Shown in pieces: positions 8,255-13,364 of a DNA stretch of 13,364 bases; position 1 is the stretch's first letter, and each line of letters opens with the position of its first letter. A program made the translations under genes and the position numbers. The stretch is from Caldifarciminota bacterium (lineage in GTDB: Bacteria; Hydrothermota; E44-bin80): positions 1 to 13,364 of the forward strand of contig JAGMEZ010000155.1 in NCBI GenBank assembly GCA_023127905.1, read 5' to 3'. The notes below the pieces were generated by a model. It saw only the letters and a program-made list of their open reading frames with translations, made no database searches and had not been told where the DNA came from.

Positions 8255-8282
8255 AGTAGGGAGTAGGGAGTAAGGAGTAAGG
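8255..8282 (+). repeat. tandem heptamer repeat (AGTAGGG/AGTAAGG), four units
   Basis: Units AGTAGGG, AGTAGGG, AGTAAGG, AGTAAGG run head to tail, starting 9 nt after the aldehyde dehydrogenase stop, and a fifth degenerate unit (AGGAAAT) follows. The tract is purine-rich on the + strand. Similar heptameric STRR repeats are known from cyanobacterial intergenic regions. Confidence 0.85.
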
Positions 8283-8289
8283 AGGAAAT

Positions 8290-8304
8290 GTCCCTTCGGG
8301 ACGG
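8290..8304 (+). repeat. small hairpin h1 (GTCCC-TTC-GGGAC, then GG)
   Basis: Five-base-pair stem (8290-8294 with 8298-8302) and a three-base loop TTC, followed by GGT. Same layout and same 3' flank as h3 (8357-8371), but the middle two stem pairs differ and compensate. Confidence 0.65.
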
Positions 8305-8331
8305 TGATTGAGTTCTTATAGAATGAAATGG

Positions 8332-8350
8332 GTTCATCTGCAATGAACGG
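8332..8350 (+). repeat. small hairpin h2 (GTTCAT-CTGCA-ATGAAC, then GG)
   Basis: Six-base-pair stem (8332-8337 with 8343-8348) and a five-base loop CTGCA. The stem begins GT and ends AC, and is followed by GG, as in the other three hairpins of this gap. Confidence 0.6.
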
Positions 8351-8356
8351 AAATTG

Positions 8357-8371
8357 GTTGCTTCGCAACGG
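8357..8371 (+). repeat. small hairpin h3 (GTTGC-TTC-GCAAC, then GG)
   Basis: Five-base-pair stem (8357-8361 with 8365-8369) and loop TTC, followed by GGT. Compared with h1 the third and fourth stem positions change from CC to TG, and the 3' arm changes from GG to CA to match. Confidence 0.65.
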
Positions 8372-8391
8372 TCTAACAAATGGAAAAGAGT

Positions 8392-8428
8392 AAAGTAGCG
8401 TTGGGGCTTGTCCCCAACGGACTTCGCT
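8392..8428 (+). repeat. 37-nt leader element, copy 1 (hairpin h4), upstream of bioY
   Basis: Matches 12223-12259 at 34 of 37 positions, with the first 27 identical. The core is a hairpin with stem GTTGGGG/CCCCAAC (8400-8406 with 8412-8418, plus an outer C-G pair in this copy) and loop CTTGT. It ends exactly 16 nt before the bioY start codon. No T-run follows, so it is not a Rho-independent terminator. Confidence 0.85.
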
Positions 8429-8433
8429 GCAGA

Positions 8434-8447
8434 AAGGAGGAAATTTG
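8434..8447 (+). promoter_or_regulatory. strong ribosome binding site selecting a TTG start for bioY
   Basis: AAGGAGG (8434-8440) lies 4 nt before TTG 8445. The next in-frame ATG lies 18 codons further in, close to the first membrane helix, so TTG is the better start. Confidence 0.65.
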
Positions 8448-9014
8448 TACACTGTAAAAGCGGTCCTAAGTAAAAGGATAGAGATACCAAATGAGATTAT
8501 GATGCTCATTGGTAGTTTTATATTTGCTATGCTTATTGCAGTCGGAGCATTTGTGTACATTCCATTACCATTTACTCCTGTTCCAATAACGTTGCAGGTT
8601 TTATTTGTACTTCTATGTGGAATCATTCTTGGCGAAAGGTACGGTACACTTTCAACATTGCTCTATGTCTTATCAGGAGCAGCAGGTTTACCAGTTTTTG
8701 CAGGAGCATTCGGAGGAATGACGAGAATCCTTGGTCCAACTGGAGGTTATATCATAGGTTTTCTTATTGCTCCATCAATTATTTCTTTAGTGTTCAAAAG
8801 AACAGGAAAGAGAATTTTATCCACAGTCGTAGCGATGTGTTTGGGACTCCTTGTTATCTATCTTACAGGAATACTCCATCTTTCCATATTTCTCAAAAGT
8901 GGATTTTTGAATGCAGTAAAATTAGGGATACTTCCTTTTATACCAGGAGATACAATAAAAATAGTTATTGCTTCTTTTCTTGTTCATACAACAAGGAGAA
9001 AGATGTGGAATTAA
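8445..9014 (+). CDS. bioY: biotin transporter BioY (ECF-type substrate-binding S component)
   Basis: BioY is the membrane S component that binds biotin and imports it, usually together with an ECF energising module (EcfA/EcfT). The 189-residue length is typical, with about six hydrophobic segments. Family motifs are visible: PLPFTPVPITLQ (40-51), a LPVFAG-type segment (82-87), LGPTGGYIIGF (96-106) and FIPGDTIKI (165-173). None of the EcfA/EcfT genes or biotin biosynthesis genes lies in the window, so partners must be elsewhere or BioY acts alone, as reported for some species. A BirA-type operator was not recognised upstream. The start is TTG with a strong ribosome binding site. The last 10 nt overlap the start of the HD-domain gene, which argues for a shared transcript and coupled translation. 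Confidence 0.93.
   Translation: MYTVKAVLSKRIEIPNEIMMLIGSFIFAMLIAVGAFVYIPLPFTPVPITLQVLFVLLCGIILGERYGTLSTLLYVLSGAAGLPVFAGAFGGMTRILGPTGGYIIGFLIAPSIISLVFKRTGKRILSTVVAMCLGLLVIYLTGILHLSIFLKSGFLNAVKLGILPFIPGDTIKIVIASFLVHTTRRKMWN
8994..9007 (+). promoter_or_regulatory. ribosome binding site for a GTG start of the HD-domain gene
   Basis: AGGAG (8994-8998) lies 6 nt before GTG 9005, inside the end of bioY. It decides the start: the same frame stays open back to an ATG at 8615, but those 130 codons are the bioY gene read out of frame. Confidence 0.7.
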
Positions 9015-9541
9015 TAGAGATTTTTCCTGAAATAAAACTTATAAAAGAGAAGGATTTACAGGATAAAACCACAAAGGTCTGGAAACGGGCAATTGAACTT
9101 GGAGGATGGAAAGAGGAAGACTTGTTTAAGATACCCTTTACCCTTTTAATCCCAAATATTAAAATTAATATAATTGAGCACACAAGAGCAGTTACAAACT
9201 GTGCATTAAAAATTGCCGAAGTGTTGCAGTTGTCTTATAAGACACTGTCGATAAATGGAGATTATTTGATTGCAGGTGGGTTACTCCACGATGTTGGAAA
9301 ATTGTTAGAATATGAACGTTCGGGTGAAGGTTTCCGAAAATCAAAGATAGGAGTTTTACTCAGGCATCCGGTAAGTGGAGCAAATCTTGCGAGTGAGATT
9401 GGATTGCCTTTTGAGATTGTCCATATGATTTATACCCATTCAAAGGAAGGGGACATTTATAAAAGAACAGTAGAAAGTATTATTATCCATTATAGTGATT
9501 TCGTTAATTTTGAATCCCTTAAAATAATGAAAGATGTCTAA
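9005..9541 (+). CDS. HD-domain metal-dependent phosphohydrolase
   Basis: A 178-residue soluble protein of the HD superfamily, whose members hydrolyse phosphate mono- or diesters, often of nucleotides. The metal-site residues are visible in order: His59 (IEHTRAV), His95-Asp96 (GGLLHDVGKL), then His121 (RHPVSGA), His140 or His145 (IVHMIYTHSKEG) and Asp165 (HYSDF). The His-HD-His-His-Asp order allows a two-metal site, as in phosphodiesterase-type HD proteins, but this is inference. The N-terminal 50 residues (LIEIFPEIKL onward, with a Trp-rich segment) precede the HD core without a recognised second domain. The start is GTG 9005. It overlaps bioY by 10 nt and the next gene by 8 nt. The substrate is unknown. 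Confidence 0.88.
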   Translation: MELIEIFPEIKLIKEKDLQDKTTKVWKRAIELGGWKEEDLFKIPFTLLIPNIKINIIEHTRAVTNCALKIAEVLQLSYKTLSINGDYLIAGGLLHDVGKLLEYERSGEGFRKSKIGVLLRHPVSGANLASEIGLPFEIVHMIYTHSKEGDIYKRTVESIIIHYSDFVNFESLKIMKDV

Positions 9542-10106
9542 GGGGAAAAGATCAGAAGAAAAGAAGAAAAAGAGGAGGAAGATAATTGTCAAAGAGAGAG
9601 CTTTCTGGTCTATGGTACTCTCAGCCATAGAGGTATTTCATCTTGAAACACTCGGGATTTTGCTTGGTCTAAAAGGTGAGGATACGTATGTTGTGGAGTA
9701 TGCAATTCCCTTCCAGACTGCACAGAAGGCAAAAACATGGGTCAGTCCGAATGAAAGAAGAGCATCACGGGTGAAGAAAATAGTTCACCTTCTGCCTGTG
9801 GATGTTATTGGAGACTACCATTCCCATACTGAGATCGGAGATAGTAAGGCAATTCCACATCCCAGTGGTGACGATATAGCAGATATGGAAGAAGGGAATG
9901 TGTACATAATCCTTGCTGTGAACGAGAGTGAGAAAATGGTTGAATGGCATAATAATACTGATGGAAGTATTTCAGGTACACTTGGGGGGTATCACATTCG
10001 AATGTTAGCCCATGAATACATTAAAACTGGAAAGTTCAAGTACAAGAACGTAGAAATAATTTGTCCATCTGCTGTTGGTCTAAAGGGTTCTTCACTGAGA
10101 GGGTGA
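9534..10106 (+). CDS. JAMM/MPN+ (JAB) domain metalloprotease-like protein
   Basis: A 190-residue protein with the Zn-binding JAMM signature: Glu38 (HLETLGILLG), His96 and His98 (GDYHSHTE), Ser111 and Asp114 (PSGDD). JAMM proteins remove ubiquitin-like proteins or process thiolated carrier proteins and cysteine in bacteria; none of these partners is nearby. The spacing from the second His to the Asp is 15 residues, where canonical JAMM motifs have 10, so the active-site loop is about five residues longer. The N-terminus (residues 2-20) is highly basic (KGKRSEEKKKKRRK), perhaps for nucleic acid or ribosome contact, or an unneeded extension; the domain proper begins near residue 20. ATG 9534 overlaps the HD gene by 8 nt, with only a weak GAAAG ahead. 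Only one base separates its stop from the next start codon. Confidence 0.85.
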   Translation: MSKGKRSEEKKKKRRKIIVKERAFWSMVLSAIEVFHLETLGILLGLKGEDTYVVEYAIPFQTAQKAKTWVSPNERRASRVKKIVHLLPVDVIGDYHSHTEIGDSKAIPHPSGDDIADMEEGNVYIILAVNESEKMVEWHNNTDGSISGTLGGYHIRMLAHEYIKTGKFKYKNVEIICPSAVGLKGSSLRG

Positions 10107-10107
10107 T

Positions 10108-10914
10108 TTGGTAGACTATCATATACATACGACTTATTCGTGTGACTCTCAGCTTGAGCCTGAAATGGTGTGCAATCGTGCAATTGAACTTGGGTTAAAT
10201 GAAATTGCATTTACAGAACATCTTGATTTAGATCCGAAAGATGAAGGTTATGGATTATATGATTATGAAGGAATTTCTAAGAAGCTCTCAGAACTGCAAA
10301 GTATCTATGATGGCAGACTGAAAATTAAAAAGGGAGTAGAGGTAACCTATCAGAGTAAACGTGAGAATGAAATCAGGCAATTCATTGAAGATAAAGACTA
10401 TGATTTTATCCTCGGATCCGTTCATTTGGTGGGAGATTTTGATATTTCAGGGGATGAAGGAACAAAGAGATTCTTTAAATGTTTTAATAGGAAGGAAGCT
10501 TTTCTATCTTATTTTAAGGTTACTAATAGCCTTGTACAGAGCGGTTTATTTGACTGTCTTGGTCATTTTGAGATGATACGGAGATATGGGATAAGCTGTA
10601 TTCGGGATTACACGTACGAAGAGTTCAAGGAACCCATTGATAAAATTCTTAACATGTTGATAGAAAAAGAAATGGCGCTTGAAATTAACACTTCGGGACT
10701 CAGGCATCTGCCAAAGGAAACATATCCCCGTATGGAAATAGTGGAAAGGTTTTTAGACCTCGGAGGTGTACGTCTTACTATTGGTTCGGATTCGCATCTA
10801 CCAGAGCATATTGGATACAGGATACCAGAGACAATGGAATTGCTCATAAGTATGGATATTGAGAAAATTACTCTCTTTCGAAAAAGGGTAGCCACAGGCT
10901 TTAACCTGCGATGA
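10108..10914 (+). CDS. PHP-domain phosphatase, histidinol-phosphatase (HisK) family
   Basis: A 268-residue cytoplasmic PHP-domain protein of the length and layout of HisK-type histidinol-phosphatase, which dephosphorylates L-histidinol phosphate in histidine synthesis. Metal ligands are all visible: His5 and His7 (DYHIHT), Asp13, His38 (FTEHLD), Glu78 (KKGVEVTY), His106 (GSVH), His153 (LGHFE), Asp228 and His230 (GSDSH). No other histidine genes are present, and this family is often over-annotated, so another phosphoester substrate is possible. The start is TTG 10108, giving MVDYHIH, the expected N-terminus of a PHP protein; a GAGAGGGTGA purine tract precedes it. The stop of the JAMM gene ends one base earlier. 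Butyrate kinase follows after 24 nt. Confidence 0.87.
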   Translation: MVDYHIHTTYSCDSQLEPEMVCNRAIELGLNEIAFTEHLDLDPKDEGYGLYDYEGISKKLSELQSIYDGRLKIKKGVEVTYQSKRENEIRQFIEDKDYDFILGSVHLVGDFDISGDEGTKRFFKCFNRKEAFLSYFKVTNSLVQSGLFDCLGHFEMIRRYGISCIRDYTYEEFKEPIDKILNMLIEKEMALEINTSGLRHLPKETYPRMEIVERFLDLGGVRLTIGSDSHLPEHIGYRIPETMELLISMDIEKITLFRKRVATGFNLR

Positions 10915-10938
10915 ATAAACAATTAGATAAGAAAGAAA

Positions 10939-12015
10939 ATGTATAAAATTCTTGTTATAAATCCAGGGGGGACATCTACGAAGGTAGGGGTGTATGAGGA
11001 TGAAAACCCAATTTTTGTTGAGGTGGTAAAACACAGTAATGATGAGCTAAGTCGTTTTGAAACACACCTTGACCAGTATGAGTTTAGAAGAAATCATATA
11101 ATTGAACTTATTGAGGAGAAAGGTGTTTCACTAAAATCACTGAGCGCAGTTGTAGGGAGAGGTGGTCCTTTTCTTCCTCTTGAAAGCGGGACGTACAGGA
11201 TAAATGAGAGGATACTTAACGATGTAAAAAATGGAAAAGTTCAGGCGGAACACATCTCTAACATTGGTGTTTTTCTTGCTCATGGTATTGCTGAGAAAAT
11301 CGGTATTCCTTCTTTTTTTGTCGACCCTGTCTCAGTGGACGAATTTGAACCTGTTGCGAGAATTTCCGGAGTAAAAGAAATACCCCGGCTAAGCCTCTCA
11401 CATGCCCTGAATATGAAAGCTGTTGCACGAAGGGCATCAAAGCAGCTTAAAAAGAATTATGAGAATGTGAACCTTATTATTGTTCATCTCGGCAGTGGTA
11501 TCTCTGTCAGTGCTCATGAAAATGGAAGACAGATAGATTCTTCCAATGCAAATGATGAGGCACCGTTTTCACCACAACGGGCAGGGATGGTTCCGTTAAT
11601 AGGCTTGATTGAACTGTGTTACAGCGGAGAGTTTACCATGAAGGAGATGATGAAAAAACTACTTAAGCAATCAGGGCTCTATTCGCATCTAAAAACAGAT
11701 AATGTTGAGGAAGTTGAGAAAAGGATCAACCATGGTGATAAGGAATCAAAACTTGTGCTTGAAGCAATGGCTTATCAGGTCTCAAAATGGATAGGTCAGA
11801 TGGCGGTTGTCCTCTCAGGAAAAATTGATGCAATAGTTATAAGCGGGGGCATTGCCAATTCAGAGTTTGTTGTCGGTTACATAAAGCGAAAAACCGACTT
11901 CTTGGCAGAGATAATTGTTCTTCCTGGTGAAGATGAGATGGAAGCCCTTGCGATGGGGGCGTTACGTGTTCTCAGAGGAGAGGAAGAGGCGAAGCAGTAC
12001 GGGGGAGAAAAATAG
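10939..12015 (+). CDS. buk: butyrate kinase
   Basis: Member of the acetate/butyrate kinase (ASKHA) family, 358 residues as expected for Buk. It interconverts butyryl phosphate (or branched acyl phosphates) and ADP with the acid and ATP, a substrate-level phosphorylation step. Motifs: NPGGTSTKVGVYE (8-20), VVGRGGP (71-77), SHALNMKAVARR (154-165), VHLGSGISVSAHENG (182-196), SGGIANS (302-308) and PGEDEMEALAMGALRVL (329-345). The usual partner phosphotransbutyrylase (ptb) is not in the window; the nearby aldehyde dehydrogenase is not known to be linked. The gene sits 24 nt after the PHP gene, probably on the same transcript, with a weak purine-rich ribosome binding site. Downstream is a 260-nt repeat-rich gap. 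Confidence 0.93.
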   Translation: MYKILVINPGGTSTKVGVYEDENPIFVEVVKHSNDELSRFETHLDQYEFRRNHIIELIEEKGVSLKSLSAVVGRGGPFLPLESGTYRINERILNDVKNGKVQAEHISNIGVFLAHGIAEKIGIPSFFVDPVSVDEFEPVARISGVKEIPRLSLSHALNMKAVARRASKQLKKNYENVNLIIVHLGSGISVSAHENGRQIDSSNANDEAPFSPQRAGMVPLIGLIELCYSGEFTMKEMMKKLLKQSGLYSHLKTDNVEEVEKRINHGDKESKLVLEAMAYQVSKWIGQMAVVLSGKIDAIVISGGIANSEFVVGYIKRKTDFLAEIIVLPGEDEMEALAMGALRVLRGEEEAKQYGGEK

Positions 12016-12022
12016 ATACTAC

Positions 12023-12078
12023 CAAGTGACAAGTAACAAGTGGCAATGTGCAAATAATGACGAATGACGAAACACGAA
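12023..12078 (+). repeat. degenerate tandem heptamer repeats (CAAGTRR, then TGACGAA)
   Basis: CAAGTGA, CAAGTAA, CAAGTGG, CAATGTG and CAAATAA follow each other at 12023-12057, then TGACGAA, TGACGAA and ACACGAA at 12058-12078. The register is 7 nt throughout, giving eight units. A reading frame with sense is absent. Confidence 0.8.
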
Positions 12079-12080
12079 TG

Positions 12081-12110
12081 ACTATAAATAACTACGAATA
12101 ACTATGAATA
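12081..12110 (+). repeat. tandem decamer repeat (ACTAYRAATA), three units
   Basis: ACTATAAATA, ACTACGAATA and ACTATGAATA run head to tail immediately after the heptamers. The 10-nt period is about one helical turn. Confidence 0.8.
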
Positions 12111-12132
12111 ACAATTACTCCCACAAAGAATG

Positions 12133-12147
12133 AATGCTGCGCATTGG
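12133..12147 (+). repeat. small hairpin (AATGC-TGC-GCATT, then GG)
   Basis: Five-base-pair stem and three-base loop (12133-12145), followed by GG. The 5-3-5 layout and the GG flank match h1 and h3 of the gap before bioY. Confidence 0.5.
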
Positions 12148-12213
12148 AAGTTAGCCCTATGTGCTGGAAGATACCCTTCGATTATCTCAGGATGGAAGTT
12201 AGCTTTCGGCTGG
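12145..12213 (+). repeat. direct repeat TGGAAGTTAGC with variable mini-hairpin loop
   Basis: TGGAAGTTAGC occurs at 12145-12155 and 12193-12203, 48 nt apart. Each is followed by a variable loop (CCTATGT or TTTCG) and then GCTGGAA, so AGC can pair with GCT in both. Between them AGATA (12169-12173) can pair with TATCT (12183-12187). Confidence 0.6.
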
Positions 12214-12222
12214 AATTAACTC

Positions 12223-12259
12223 AAAGTAGCGTTGGGGCTTGTCCCCAACAGGCTTAGCT
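12223..12259 (+). repeat. 37-nt leader element, copy 2, upstream of the site-2 protease gene
   Basis: Matches 8392-8428 at 34 of 37 positions in the same orientation. The hairpin stem GTTGGGG (12231-12237) pairs with CCCCAAC (12243-12249) around loop CTTGT. It ends 16 nt before ATG 12276, the same distance as copy 1 to the bioY start. GGAGAG (12261-12266) serves as ribosome binding site just after it. Confidence 0.85.
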
Positions 12260-12275
12260 CGGAGAGACTAAAGAT

Positions 12276-13331
12276 ATGTTTGATATCAGTGATAAAAGGG
12301 AAGAGAAGATTCGGATTATCCTTGATGGAATAATGACAATTTCTGAGATAGGGTCCGAACAATTCAGGATTACTGTTATCGGTGATTTTATTATTCCCCT
12401 TAAGGATGCAGTTAAGCGAATAAAAGAAAGAACTGATACACTTAATCTTATGCCGCTTTTTAGAAGGAGGAAGAAGAAAGTCCTAATTCAGTTTGTTCCA
12501 AAACCAAAACCTCTAAAGAAAATAAGATATACTGTAAATATTATTCTTTTCATAGCAACAATTATTACTACCATGTTTGCAGGTGCTCTGCAAATGGGAG
12601 TAAATCCTATTCTTAAAATATATACAGGAATTCCCTTCTCTTTTACAATCATCCTTATACTTGGTTCACATGAACTGGGTCATTACTTCGCTTCAAAAAG
12701 ACTCGGCATAGATGCAACTCCTCCATACTTTATACCTTTTCCCCATATAATAGGAACATTTGGAGCCGTGATTAAAGTACGTGATCCAATACCCGATAAG
12801 AAGGCACTTCTGGAAATAGGAGCAGCTGGACCGCTTATCGGACTGGTTTTTGCAATTCCTGCTGTAATTATTGGACTTAAATTATCAACGATTATCCCTG
12901 TTGGGGAGGGAGGACTTGGTCTTGGCAACTCGATACTCTTTGCTCTACTCTCAAAGGTTGTAATTGGTGATATTCCTGCTGGTATGGATCTACTGCTTCA
13001 TCCAGTTGCTTTTGCAGGTTGGATTGGGTTTTTTGTAACTGCACTCAATCTGCTTCCCATTGGTCAACTTGATGGAGGACATATTACGTATGGGTTGATT
13101 GGGAGATATCAAAAGTGGATTGGCTGGGTTGTTTTCATTTCCCTTTTTATTTTTGGTTTCCTATGGCAGGGATGGTTTTTATGGGCAGTTGTAATAGTGG
13201 TAATCATAAAGATTAAACATCCTGCCCCACTTGATGACATCAGTGTCGTTTCTCTTAAACATAAGATTATGGGTATATCTGCAATGATTTTTCTAATTGC
13301 AACCTTTATTCCAGCCCCATTTATATTTTGA
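12276..13331 (+). CDS. site-2 protease family (M50) intramembrane zinc metalloprotease
   Basis: A 351-residue membrane protease that would cleave transmembrane substrates within the bilayer, as in regulated proteolysis of anti-sigma or other signalling factors. The zinc motif HELGH is at 132-136 (GSHELGHYFAS), and the third ligand is Asp266 in NLLPIGQLDGGH (258-269). GTFGAVIKVRDPIPDKKALLEIGAAGP (160-186) is typical of the EGY/cyanobacterial branch of S2P. An N-terminal soluble part of about 80 residues, ending in a basic stretch (RRRKKK, 63-68), precedes the first membrane helix near 84; about seven or eight hydrophobic segments follow. No PDZ domain is visible. ATG 12276 has GGAGAG 9 nt upstream. 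Neither an anti-sigma factor nor another obvious substrate is nearby. Confidence 0.94.
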   Translation: MFDISDKREEKIRIILDGIMTISEIGSEQFRITVIGDFIIPLKDAVKRIKERTDTLNLMPLFRRRKKKVLIQFVPKPKPLKKIRYTVNIILFIATIITTMFAGALQMGVNPILKIYTGIPFSFTIILILGSHELGHYFASKRLGIDATPPYFIPFPHIIGTFGAVIKVRDPIPDKKALLEIGAAGPLIGLVFAIPAVIIGLKLSTIIPVGEGGLGLGNSILFALLSKVVIGDIPAGMDLLLHPVAFAGWIGFFVTALNLLPIGQLDGGHITYGLIGRYQKWIGWVVFISLFIFGFLWQGWFLWAVVIVVIIKIKHPAPLDDISVVSLKHKIMGISAMIFLIATFIPAPFIF

Positions 13332-13354
13332 CAAAAATCATCTGAAATTATACC
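13328..13354 (+). promoter_or_regulatory. possible promoter for a gene beyond the window
   Basis: TTGACA (13328-13333) overlaps the TGA stop of the protease gene, as at 6636. TATACC (13349-13354) follows with a short 15-nt spacer. The downstream gene is out of view. Confidence 0.25.
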
Positions 13355-13364
13355 AGGTCAAGCA

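Noticed and set aside
8332..8350. GGTTCA... stretch as a tRNA T-arm
   Set aside because: There is no acceptor stem, anticodon arm or D-arm around it.
8399..8419. GC-rich hairpin as a Rho-independent terminator (also 12231-12249)
   Set aside because: Neither copy is followed by a T-run, and both sit directly ahead of a ribosome binding site.
8441..8470. BirA-type biotin operator or a riboswitch for bioY
   Set aside because: The TTGTACACTGTAAAA stretch lacks the long spaced dyad of BirA sites and overlaps the coding start.
8195..8626. 143-codon antisense open frame over the hairpin-rich gap and the start of bioY
   Set aside because: It runs antisense through the repeats and the bioY membrane helices; it has low-complexity content and no recognisable motif.
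8615..9004. Long in-frame extension (130 codons) upstream of the HD-domain gene
   Set aside because: It is bioY read in another frame; its translation has no family features, and GTG 9005 with a good ribosome binding site gives the right HD N-terminus.
12016..12120. Repeats after butyrate kinase as a CRISPR array
   Set aside because: Units are 7-10 nt, degenerate and without spacers; no cas genes are present.

Overview
The window is 13.4 kb of AT-rich bacterial chromosome with eleven protein genes, all on the + strand. Introns, tRNA and rRNA genes, CRISPR arrays and transposases are not visible. UGA, UAA and UAG all act as stops. Arginine codons are mostly AGA/AGG and the proteins are rich in Lys and Glu, which would fit a thermophilic lineage. 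An O-antigen ligase/polymerase-like membrane protein hints at a Gram-negative type of envelope. I cannot name the organism from these data. An uncultured thermophile-like phylum (WOR-3/Stahlbacteria type) is a guess only.

Layout: (1) 24-2569 holds recJ (single-strand DNA exonuclease) and pgeF/yfiH (LACC1-type purine nucleoside enzyme). (2) 2644-6639 holds a large soluble-adenylyl-cyclase-like protein (two cyclase domains plus an AAA ATPase), followed with zero spacing by a WaaL/Wzy-type membrane protein. (3) 6750-8246 is an NAD(P)-dependent aldehyde dehydrogenase behind its own predicted promoter and a dyad. (4) 8247-8444 is a non-coding stretch built of a heptamer tandem repeat and four consecutive small hairpins. 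(5) 8445-12015 is a tightly packed run: bioY, an HD phosphohydrolase, a JAMM/MPN+ metalloprotease-like protein, a PHP phosphatase (HisK type) and butyrate kinase; the first four overlap or nearly touch. (6) 12016-12275 is a second non-coding stretch with heptamer and decamer repeats and hairpins. (7) 12276-13331 is a site-2 protease (M50).

The genes do not form one recognisable pathway. Local groups that may act together are the cyclase with its translationally coupled membrane partner, and the HD/JAMM/PHP trio, three small putative metal-dependent hydrolases in one transcript with a biotin transporter subunit and butyrate kinase. The most unusual structure is non-coding. Two separate intergenic regions (4) and (6) share the same order (short tandem repeats, then small hairpins, then a 37-nt element that is 34/37 identical between them), and in both the 37-nt element ends exactly 16 nt before the downstream start codon. 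In region (4), four hairpins with different stems all begin GT and end AC followed by GG, with compensating base changes in the stems.
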